From positions 1-5,712 of the forward strand of contig JAUXEW010000187.1 of NCBI GenBank assembly GCA_030620375.1: a DNA stretch of 5,712 nt, written 5' to 3'. Every line of letters begins with the position of its first letter. The stretch's first letter is position 1. The translations under genes and the position numbers were made by a program. Under the pieces are notes generated by a model that saw only the letters and a program-made list of their open reading frames with translations, did not search any database and was not told the DNA's origin. This DNA comes from Desulfobacteraceae bacterium. GTDB taxonomy: Bacteria > Desulfobacterota > Desulfobacteria > Desulfobacterales > UBA5616. Shown one piece after another: positions 1-5,618 of this stretch.

Positions 1-327
1 CCGGCTTTATCCAATACCGAATCAACCGATCAAGACATACCGGATGAAACGCCCGTTGTTTCGGAACCGTCGGCTTTATCCAATACCGAATCAACCGATC
101 AAGACATACCGGATGAAACGTCCGTTGTTTCGGAACCGCCGGCTTTATCCAATACCGAATCAACCGATCAAGACATACCGGATGAAACGCCCGTTGCTTC
201 GGAACCGCCGACTTTATCCAATACTGAATTAATCGATCAAAACTCCCCGGACGAAAAATCCATTGTTTCGAAAACCCTTTCAGAGGCTCCTGAAAATGTA
301 TCAGATGAGGCCGTTATATCAGAACCA
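1..327 (+). repeat. 69-bp in-frame tandem repeat, three near-identical and two degenerate copies
   Basis: Units lie at 1-69, 70-138, 139-207 and 208-276, with a shortened, diverged fifth at 277-327. Units 1 and 2 differ at two bases, and units 1 and 3 at one base. Unit 4 is clearly older, with many substitutions, some introducing Lys. Each unit encodes 23 residues beginning PALSNTESTD and ending PVVSEP. The array may continue upstream of the window. Near identity at the DNA level, including synonymous positions, points to recent duplication by slippage or unequal recombination. The period is a multiple of three, so copy-number change would not shift the frame. Confidence 0.95.
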
Positions 328-363
328 TCCAACGAAGACGAGGAGCAGTCAAATGAACAATAA
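1..363 (+). CDS. rpsF: C-terminal tail of probable ribosomal protein bS6 (5' end outside window)
   Basis: A reading frame is open from the first base to a TAA at 361-363, giving 120 residues with no globular domain. It consists of about four 23-residue acidic repeats, a shorter degenerate fifth, and a terminal segment ending EDEEQSNEQ. The well-kept repeats carry six Asp/Glu each and no Lys/Arg, so the tail should be disordered and strongly negative. Its identity comes from position only: it ends inside the start of rpsR, and rpsF directly precedes rpsR in many bacteria. bS6 binds 16S rRNA together with bS18 on the 30S platform, and acidic C-terminal extensions of bS6 are known. In some bacteria ssb lies between rpsF and rpsR, so SSB is an alternative, but the end lacks the usual DDDIPF-type tip. 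The bS6 fold itself lies upstream and cannot be checked here. Frame is certain; the name is inferred. Confidence 0.6.
   Translation, partial: PALSNTESTDQDIPDETPVVSEPSALSNTESTDQDIPDETSVVSEPPALSNTESTDQDIPDETPVASEPPTLSNTELIDQNSPDEKSIVSKTLSEAPENVSDEAVISEPSNEDEEQSNEQ
341..345 (+). promoter_or_regulatory. Ribosome binding site of rpsR
   Basis: AGGAG at 341-345 lies 7 bases before the ATG at 353, within the end of the upstream gene. It decides the rpsR start: the same frame is open from an ATG at 263, but that would add 30 residues unlike any bS18 N-terminus. Confidence 0.85.
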
Positions 364-622
364 TACAAGACAGAAAAGGGTTCGAACATCAAAAAAGAAA
401 ATTTATCACCGCCGAAAAGTTTGCCGGTTCTGTGCGGATACCAGCCTCACGATCGATTATAAAAGTCCAAAAACACTTAAATACTTTATCACTGAACGCG
501 GAAAAATCATACCGAGGCGTATATCCGGAACCTGCGCGAAGCATCAACGCTCCATAACACATGCGATAAAACGGGCGCGCACGATTGCACTGCTTCCGTA
601 TGTCGGCACTTTAGACACCTAA
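353..622 (+). CDS. rpsR: Small ribosomal subunit protein bS18, zinc-ribbon (C+) form
   Basis: This 89-residue protein is a normal-length bS18, a 16S rRNA-binding protein that pairs with bS6 on the platform of the 30S subunit. The family pattern is clear: a basic N-terminus, VCRFCAD at 23-29, IDYK at 34-37, the stretch FITERGKIIPRRISGTCAKH at 45-64, and the C-terminal helix with IKRARTIALLPY at 72-83. Cys24, Cys27, Cys61 and His64 are placed as in bS18 versions predicted to bind zinc; E. coli bS18 has lost most of these. The ATG at 353 is supported by AGGAG 7 bases upstream and by the family's N-terminal length. The start overlaps the stop of the preceding gene by 11 bases, which suggests translational coupling with rpsF and equal production of the two partners. 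Zinc binding is inferred from the residues. Confidence 0.97.
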   Translation: MNNNTRQKRVRTSKKKIYHRRKVCRFCADTSLTIDYKSPKTLKYFITERGKIIPRRISGTCAKHQRSITHAIKRARTIALLPYVGTLDT

Positions 623-685
623 ATCCAAATTCATGCATATCCATCAATGGTTATCCACGGTTATGTTTAAGTTGTATATCGATTT

Positions 686-1621
686 ATGACAAAGGACATT
701 GTCAACGGTATTGCAATAACAAGCATTATTGTTGCAATATCAATTTATATGCCGATTATCGGCTTTTTCTTTGTCCCATTCGTACCTTTGCCGACGCTAT
801 TTTATCGCGCAAAGCTCGGAAGAAATACAGGTGCCGTCATACCGATTGCCACGATAATGCTAATGGCTATTGTGGGTGACGGTTTATCTATCGATATATT
901 CATATTAATCGAACTCTTAATACTCGGTTTTTCTTTAGGTGAACTATTCGAAATCAATGTTTCAATAGAAAAAACCGTAATATATACCTGCGGTATAGTA
1001 TTGCTGACGACGACAATCAGCCTGTTCTTTTACAGTTCTTTATCGAATTACGGGATGTCCTCCCTTATTTCTGAATATGTTGCGAAAAACTTAGAGTTTA
1101 CATTATCCCGTTATAAAGAAATGGGAATGCCCGAAGAAACCATCCACATGATTGATAGTTCGATGGCGCAAATCCAGTATGTTTTGGTTCGGATTATTCC
1201 TGCACTGGTTATTGCCTCGACACTATTGGTTGCCTGGATGAATCTGCTTATGGCAAAATCCATATTCTTAAAAAAAGGGCTTCGTTACCCTGACTTCGGG
1301 CCGCTTAATCGATGGAAGTCCCCTGAATTTCTGGTATGGGGCGTGATAGTTACCGGAATTATGGTAATCATTCCAAACAGGGCCATTAAGATTATCGGAA
1401 TCAACTGTCTGCTAATCGCATTGGTGATTTATTTTTTTCAAGGCATCGCCATTGTAACGTTTTTCTTTGAAAAAAAACAACTGCCTAAAGGCTTACGGAT
1501 TTTTTTATATAGCCTGATAGGAATTCAACAGGTTCTACTATTTTTTATCATCGGACTGGGGTTTTTTGATGTGTGGTTGGATGTCAGGAAATTAAGCAGT
1601 AATGAAAAAACGCTTCCGTAA
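686..1621 (+). CDS. DUF2232 (YybS-like) polytopic membrane protein
   Basis: This is a 311-residue inner-membrane protein of unknown function. Hydrophobic segments fall near residues 8-40 (probably two spans), 50-68, 70-90, 96-118, 165-190, 215-230, 235-260 and 270-296, so roughly eight spans. A polar loop at about 119-164 carries the only long soluble stretch. Features recalling DUF2232 are the RWKSPEFLVWG segment at 209-219, which precedes the late spans, and the ending FFDVWLDVRK at 293-302. Location between rpsR and rplI supports the call; in Bacillus the related yybS lies beside gdpP, rplI and dnaC, while no gdpP-like gene is present here. The ATG at 686 is the first start after an in-frame stop at 668, and no strong Shine-Dalgarno precedes it. 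The gap from rpsR is 63 bases, so co-transcription is likely. Family membership is judged by eye; a transporter-like role would be speculation. Confidence 0.8.
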   Translation: MTKDIVNGIAITSIIVAISIYMPIIGFFFVPFVPLPTLFYRAKLGRNTGAVIPIATIMLMAIVGDGLSIDIFILIELLILGFSLGELFEINVSIEKTVIYTCGIVLLTTTISLFFYSSLSNYGMSSLISEYVAKNLEFTLSRYKEMGMPEETIHMIDSSMAQIQYVLVRIIPALVIASTLLVAWMNLLMAKSIFLKKGLRYPDFGPLNRWKSPEFLVWGVIVTGIMVIIPNRAIKIIGINCLLIALVIYFFQGIAIVTFFFEKKQLPKGLRIFLYSLIGIQQVLLFFIIGLGFFDVWLDVRKLSSNEKTLP

Positions 1622-1693
1622 CTGATCTTAAGCGTCGCCTGATCAATAAAAACGTATGGTTGAAGAAACCTTCAAAAAATGTTAGTATTTTTT

Positions 1694-1721
1694 TTGTCTA
1701 ATATGTTTATGGAAATATAAT
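1694..1721 (+). promoter_or_regulatory. Candidate sigma-70 promoter for rplI
   Basis: A perfect TATAAT lies at 1716-1721, with TTGTCT (four of six to consensus) at 1694-1699 and a 16-base spacer. Transcription would start near 1728, just upstream of the rplI ribosome binding site, giving a very short leader. It sits in the 120-base gap after the DUF2232 gene. The region is A/T rich, so a chance match is quite possible. Confidence 0.4.
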
Positions 1722-1730
1722 GTCAACAAA

Positions 1731-1735
1731 AGGGG
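1731..1735 (+). promoter_or_regulatory. Ribosome binding site of rplI
   Basis: AGGGG at 1731-1735 lies 6 bases before a GTG at 1742. It supports the non-ATG start, which also gives the standard bL9 N-terminus MKVILKE. Confidence 0.8.
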
Positions 1736-1741
1736 CATAAG

Positions 1742-2188
1742 GTGAAAGTAATTTTAAAAGAGACTATTGAATCATTGGGAATAATCGGTAGCCAGGCAGA
1801 TGTTTCAGCCGGTTATGCGCGCAACTATCTGCTGCCACAGAAAAAAGCTGTTTTGGATACACCTCAGAATCGAAAAATTCTGGAACAGGAAAAGTCCAAA
1901 TTCGAATTTCAGATTGCAAAAGAACGAAAAACCGCTATGGAAATAGCGACAAAACTTGAAGGGGTGGTGTGTACCATACCGACAAAAGTGAGCGAAGAAG
2001 ATAGACTATACGGATCCGTTACCGTACGGGAGATAATCAACGCCCTTGCAAAACAGAATATCGTAGTACAAAAACGGATGGTTCTGTTAAAGGAAACGAT
2101 AAAAACGCTTGGTACTTACAAGGTTCCGATACGTGTTTATAAAGATATAGAGCCTGAAATCACCGTTGAGATCGTTCCGGAAAAATAA
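1742..2188 (+). CDS. rplI: Large ribosomal subunit protein bL9
   Basis: This 148-residue protein matches the usual bL9 length of about 150. The N-terminal rRNA-binding domain begins MKVILKE and contains the bL9 signature region at about 13-37, with GYARNYLLP at 24-32 and KKA at 34-36. A long charged helix (about 42-75) then connects to the C-terminal domain, which holds RLYGSVTVREI at 88-98 and ends in the VPIRVYKDIEPEITVEIVP strand pair at 128-146. bL9 binds 23S rRNA near the L1 stalk base, projects from the 50S subunit and helps maintain reading-frame fidelity. Translation starts at GTG, supported by AGGGG 6 bases upstream. It lies 148 bases before dnaB, an rplI-dnaB order common across bacteria. 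No abnormal features were seen. Confidence 0.97.
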   Translation: MKVILKETIESLGIIGSQADVSAGYARNYLLPQKKAVLDTPQNRKILEQEKSKFEFQIAKERKTAMEIATKLEGVVCTIPTKVSEEDRLYGSVTVREIINALAKQNIVVQKRMVLLKETIKTLGTYKVPIRVYKDIEPEITVEIVPEK

Positions 2189-2336
2189 AACGACGACCGG
2201 CGTTGAAACACAGAATTCTGTATGCTTGTCGGCCCTTTTCACGGTATAACCAACTGCCTCTGACCTGGCCCAGATGACCCGGTTTTTTATGTTTAAATGA
2301 AGTCAAACGTAAATTTTATCCAGCATTCGTGGTAAT
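2189..2336 (+). other. rplI-dnaB intergenic region with a 12-bp palindrome
   Basis: This 148-base gap has no open frame of note. It holds a perfect palindrome, ACAGAATTCTGT, at 2210-2221 and a T-run at 2283-2288 that no convincing hairpin precedes. A TATAAC at 2245-2250 has no properly spaced -35 element. I see no firm promoter or terminator, so dnaB may be read through from rplI. Only weak complementarity to a ribosome binding site (GGT at 2331-2333) precedes the dnaB ATG. Confidence 0.5.
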
Positions 2337-3710
2337 ATGGCAATTCAGCGGCTGCAAAATAAAAATGGCGCCTCTTCTCTACCGATTCCACCTCAAAATG
2401 TAGAAGCCGAGGAGTCCTTACTCAGTGCTGTTCTTATCGATAACACGACCCTGCTTGATATCATTGAAATTATATCTCCTGAAGATTTCTATCGTTCCGT
2501 CCACCAAATAATTTTCGAATCCATTATTGATCTTTTTGAAAAAAACGAACCGGTCGACCTGGTTACCCTAACGAATAGTCTAAAGCAAAAGGGCCGCCTG
2601 GAGGAAATTGGTGGGGCCACCTATCTTGCCGGTCTCATTGATACGGTTCCCATGGCTGTAAACGCTCAACATTATGCTAAAATTGTTTATGAAAAATCCT
2701 GCTTAAGGCAACTGATTGAAAAGGCCAATGCGATTACCCGGCGGTGTTTTGAGGATCGGGACGATCTGGAAGAAATAGTTGATTTCGCCGAAAGATCAAT
2801 CTTTGAAATCTCAGAAAACAAGACACGGCAGGCCTTTTTTCCCATTAGCAAAATTATCGTCACCAATATTGAAATGTTGGAAGAAAAGCAGGGAAACAAG
2901 TCTGCTGTATCCGGTGTTCCTTCCGGGTTTACGGACATTGACAGGATGACATCAGGATTCCAAAATTCAGATCTTTCAATCATCGCCTCCCGCCCGAGTA
3001 TGGGAAAAACGGCTTTGGCATTAAACATCGCCAGAAATGCCGCTGTTGATAATAACATCCCGGTTGCGATATTTTCACTGGAAATGTCCAAAGAACAGTT
3101 GTGTTTGAGAATGCTTTGCTCAGATGCTCGAGTTGATTCTTCACGCTTAAGAAGCGGCTTCTGGAATATGGAAGATTGGACAAATTTAACCGAGGCTGCC
3201 GGCATTCTTTCAGAAGCACCGATTTTCATAGACGATTCTCCTATGATTTCCGCCACTGAAATCAGAGCCAAGGCGCGAAAAATGAAGATGGATAAAGATA
3301 TTGGGCTGATTATTATTGACTATCTCCAACTCATGCAACCAAACCGGGCTCTGGACCGCAGAGATCTCGAAATTTCAGACATATCGAGATCTTTAAAGGC
3401 GCTGGCAAAAGAACTTGATCTCCCAGTGATTGCACTGTCCCAGCTAAACAGAATGCTCGAACAGCGGAATGACAAACGCCCCAGGCTATCAGATTTAAGG
3501 GAGTCCGGCGCTCTTGAACAGGATGCCGACGTCGTTGCCTTTATCTACAGAGACGAAGTCTACAACACGGATGAGAATAATCCTCAAAAAGGTACTGCGG
3601 AGATTATACTGGCGAAGCAGAGAAACGGGCCTACCGGTACGGCAACGTTGTCATTTTTAAATGCCTATACCTGTTTTGTGAATTATATATCAAAAGAGAT
3701 GATATCCTAA
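2337..3710 (+). CDS. dnaB: Replicative DNA helicase DnaB
   Basis: This 457-residue protein is a complete DnaB, the hexameric ATP-driven 5'-3' helicase that unwinds DNA at the replication fork and engages primase. Residues about 17-118 form the N-terminal helical domain (QNVEAEESLLSAVLID at 20-35). A linker at about 120-190 leads to the RecA-like motor domain, about 193-455. Walker A is SRPSMGKTA at 218-226 (Lys224, Thr225). The catalytic Glu is probably Glu249 in FSLEM, and Walker B is LIIIDYLQL at 324-332 (Asp328). ALSQLNR at 366-372 and RESGALEQDADVV at 388-400 are conserved family motifs, and KQRNGPTGT at 427-435 is the segment holding the arginine finger. No intein interrupts it, although DnaB genes often carry one. 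The ATG at 2337 follows an in-frame stop at 2298 and gives the expected N-terminus. The ribosome binding site is weak. Confidence 0.97.
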   Translation: MAIQRLQNKNGASSLPIPPQNVEAEESLLSAVLIDNTTLLDIIEIISPEDFYRSVHQIIFESIIDLFEKNEPVDLVTLTNSLKQKGRLEEIGGATYLAGLIDTVPMAVNAQHYAKIVYEKSCLRQLIEKANAITRRCFEDRDDLEEIVDFAERSIFEISENKTRQAFFPISKIIVTNIEMLEEKQGNKSAVSGVPSGFTDIDRMTSGFQNSDLSIIASRPSMGKTALALNIARNAAVDNNIPVAIFSLEMSKEQLCLRMLCSDARVDSSRLRSGFWNMEDWTNLTEAAGILSEAPIFIDDSPMISATEIRAKARKMKMDKDIGLIIIDYLQLMQPNRALDRRDLEISDISRSLKALAKELDLPVIALSQLNRMLEQRNDKRPRLSDLRESGALEQDADVVAFIYRDEVYNTDENNPQKGTAEIILAKQRNGPTGTATLSFLNAYTCFVNYISKEMIS

Positions 3711-3731
3711 TCGCGTAAAAACTCGATTAGG
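3706..3731 (+). other. Hairpin spanning the dnaB stop codon
   Basis: An 8-bp perfect inverted repeat, CCTAATCG at 3706-3713 and CGATTAGG at 3724-3731, encloses a 10-base loop. The dnaB TAA (3708-3710) lies in the left arm. No T-tract follows, so it is not a standard intrinsic terminator. It could be an mRNA 3'-end or processing structure between dnaB and hflX, or coincidence. Confidence 0.45.
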
Positions 3732-3800
3732 TCGTATCCGGGTAACCCATACCCCCTTGACTGAGAGACCATCAATTTGGGTGACCTGTAACACAAACTG

Positions 3801-5423
3801 ATGAAAAAACTATTTGGCAGTCCTAAAGGACTTAAAAAGAATCAAATCCGCAGGCTTGAAAATCTTTACCGCCGTCGCATCCCTCCGGAATTTTTAATCA
3901 CTCCCGAACTTGCCCGAGATACGTGCCGATTGTCCCATGAGATTCGTCGACAGATAGGACTTCTAATTAACCGTCAAGGGAAAATCGTTTTTATCATTAT
4001 CGGCAATCATCATGAAATTGTCATACCGCAGACCCTTGAATATCGCTTGGCCCCTGACCGGCTCAAAGGATTAAGGTGTGTTCATACGCATCTGGATAAT
4101 GAAGCGTTAACCCGTGATGACCTGACAGACCTTGCACTGTTGAGACTGGACATCATGTCCGTCATAACTTCAACAAAAGACGGAGAGCCCGATAATATTC
4201 ATATTGGACATATACTGCCGAAAAATAAAGAAGGGGTCCCTCACCAGGTTCTTCCGCCGATTCGCCTTCACCAGCTAAATATCGGGTGCCTTGAGTTAAT
4301 ACAAGCGCTTGAGTCGGAATTGTCTTTTTCAAAGTCTGCTTATGACTCGGAAACAGGCGCAGAGAGAGCCCTTTTAATCAGCGTAACCCGGGCTTCAAAA
4401 ATCTCGGCCCAGGCTTCATTGGACGAGCTAAAAGATCTGGCATTATCCTGCGGCATTCAAATTGCCGGAACTGTGCTTCAACATCGGCATCGGTATGACA
4501 CCAAATATCTATTGGGTATGGGCAAGATCAAGGAACTGACCATTCTAGCCCTTCAGAAAGGATCGACCCTGATTATCTTCGATCAAGAACTAAACCCCTC
4601 CCAAATTCGTTCAATTACCGATCACATTGACATTAAAGTAATTGACCGGACGCAGCTGATACTAGATATTTTTGCCCAGCGGGCCCAAACCCGAGAAGGT
4701 AAACTTCAGGTGGAACTGGCTCAAATGAAATATCTTCTTCCGAGACTAGTCACGAAAAATACCGCCATGTCTCGACTAACCGGTGGTATCGGGGGCCGTG
4801 GACCGGGGGAAACAAAACTGGAAATAAACCGTAGAAGGGTTCGTGAACGAATTGCCCAGTTGGAAATTTCTTTAAAGCAAGTTCGCAAATACCGTAAGCT
4901 TCAAAAAGCAAAGCGAAATAAAAATAATCTGCCGGTGATTTCCATTATCGGATATACCAATACCGGAAAATCGACCCTTTTAAATACGCTAACCAAAAGT
5001 AGTGTGCTGACTGAAAACCGGCTCTTCGCCACATTAGATCCATCTAGCAGGCGGCTGAAATTTCCGAAGGACATCGAGGTTATCATAACCGATACCGTAG
5101 GATTTATCAAAGACCTTCCCAAAGACCTGCAAGTAGCTTTTCAAGCAACATTAGAAGAACTTGAAAGTGCTGATTTACTTCTCCACATTATCGATATCAG
5201 CAATCCTCGCTTCAAGGAACAGGTAGACTCGGTGAACAAAATTCTTATCGATTTAAATTTAAATATTATTCCTCGAATTAATGTCTTAAATAAAATGGAT
5301 CTGGTGGAAAAACAAGCCATCCAAAGCTTGAGCCGGCAACTGGATGGAACTCCCATATCCGCCGTTAATGAATCGACATTAGGGCCACTGGTTAATAAAA
5401 TTCAAGAGGCCGTATGCAAATGA
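3801..5423 (+). CDS. hflX: Ribosome-associated GTPase HflX, long form with extra N-terminal domain
   Basis: This 540-residue protein is over 100 residues longer than typical HflX. The canonical part starts near residue 187 (ERALLISV). Its HflX domain contains YLLGMGKIKEL at 236-246 and TGGIGGRGPGETKLE at 327-341, followed by a basic coiled helix (about 342-373). The GTPase domain shows G1 GYTNTGKST at 384-392 (Thr388 where Ala is commoner), G2 Thr411 in FATLDP, G3 DTVGF at 431-435, G4 NKMD at 497-500 and a G5-like SA at 520-521. HflX binds the 50S peptidyl-transferase region and splits stalled or stress-arrested 70S ribosomes, and hydrolyses GTP. Residues 1-175 form the additional domain, with a conserved-looking segment RCVHTHL at 92-98 and LTRDDLTDLALLRLD at 103-117 that resembles a JAMM/MPN metal site. 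The start is supported by the early GLKKNQIRRLE block. No strong ribosome binding site is seen; dnaB ends 90 bases upstream. Confidence 0.95.
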   Translation: MKKLFGSPKGLKKNQIRRLENLYRRRIPPEFLITPELARDTCRLSHEIRRQIGLLINRQGKIVFIIIGNHHEIVIPQTLEYRLAPDRLKGLRCVHTHLDNEALTRDDLTDLALLRLDIMSVITSTKDGEPDNIHIGHILPKNKEGVPHQVLPPIRLHQLNIGCLELIQALESELSFSKSAYDSETGAERALLISVTRASKISAQASLDELKDLALSCGIQIAGTVLQHRHRYDTKYLLGMGKIKELTILALQKGSTLIIFDQELNPSQIRSITDHIDIKVIDRTQLILDIFAQRAQTREGKLQVELAQMKYLLPRLVTKNTAMSRLTGGIGGRGPGETKLEINRRRVRERIAQLEISLKQVRKYRKLQKAKRNKNNLPVISIIGYTNTGKSTLLNTLTKSSVLTENRLFATLDPSSRRLKFPKDIEVIITDTVGFIKDLPKDLQVAFQATLEELESADLLLHIIDISNPRFKEQVDSVNKILIDLNLNIIPRINVLNKMDLVEKQAIQSLSRQLDGTPISAVNESTLGPLVNKIQEAVCK

Positions 5424-5618
5424 AGACAAGCCCTTCATCTTCGAGATCTTTGCGAAATAAGGATCATCTCCCGATTAGTTGGTGTTAATTAAGGCAAAAT
5501 TGGGTTATCTCCAATTGAGCAGGTGTGATCCCAGAGGGTACAAGGGGTCAAGGATTCAAGGGTTCAAGTGACACGAAGTGCGGTTTTTCAAGCCGTTAGG
5601 CGCAACCATCAGCGCTCA
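5424..5618 (+). other. Non-coding junction between hflX and the four-helix-bundle gene
   Basis: This 195-base gap holds a 6-bp hairpin (AATTGG at 5498-5503, CCAATT at 5511-5516, 7-base loop, no following T-run) and a cluster of short direct repeats at 5536-5568. A GCGC/GCGC pairing (5600-5603 with 5612-5615) ends just before the next start codon. No convincing promoter or terminator was found. It marks the switch from the conserved cluster to an accessory-type gene. Confidence 0.5.
5536..5568 (+). repeat. Short tandem direct repeats, 8-9 bp unit
   Basis: Four adjacent copies of a GGGTTCAAG-like word are seen: GGGTACAAG at 5536-5544, GGGTCAAG at 5545-5552, GATTCAAG at 5553-5560 and GGTTCAAG at 5561-5568. 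They end 50 bases before the next start codon. Function unknown; they could be protein-binding sites, a leader element, or the edge of an inserted segment. Confidence 0.7.

Noticed and set aside
44..232. A 62-residue open frame with basic repeats (MKRPLFRNRR...)
   Set aside because: It is the out-of-frame reading of the 69-bp repeats; because the period is a multiple of three, any frame without a stop in one unit stays open in all. The acidic frame running from base 1 to 363 into rpsR is the real one.
263..352. A 30-residue N-terminal extension of bS18 from the ATG at 263
   Set aside because: The extension lies antisensibly in another frame over the rpsF tail, is unlike bS18, and the ATG at 353 has a well-placed AGGAG.
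651..659. TTATCCACG, eight of nine bases of a DnaA box, near replication genes
   Set aside because: It is a single site, with only poorer TTATCCA words elsewhere and no AT-rich unwinding region or cluster; not evidence of an origin.
1660..1695. TTGAAG/CTTCAA hairpin followed by a T-run, as a terminator after the DUF2232 gene
   Set aside because: The stem is only six weak pairs and the T-run begins 12 bases after it; the T-run also overlaps the candidate -35 of rplI.
2687..3271. Long minus-strand open frames inside dnaB (also 2980-3219) and inside hflX (4901-5122, 5141-5356)
   Set aside because: All lie fully within well-supported genes on the other strand, and their translations show no recognisable domain or ribosome binding site.
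3739..3790. TPP-riboswitch-like CTGAGA between dnaB and hflX
   Set aside because: Only CTGAGA matches; the other conserved pyrophosphate-sensor bases are missing and hflX has no link with thiamine.
3754..3792. CCCTTGACT as a heat-shock or sigma-70 -35 element for hflX
   Set aside because: No CCCCAT-like or TATAAT-like -10 lies at an acceptable distance.
5595..5601. GTTAGGC, matching the integron attC core GTTRRRY, before the four-helix-bundle gene
   Set aside because: No matching RYYYAAC partner or attC-like folded arms were found upstream; a single seven-base degenerate match is expected by chance.
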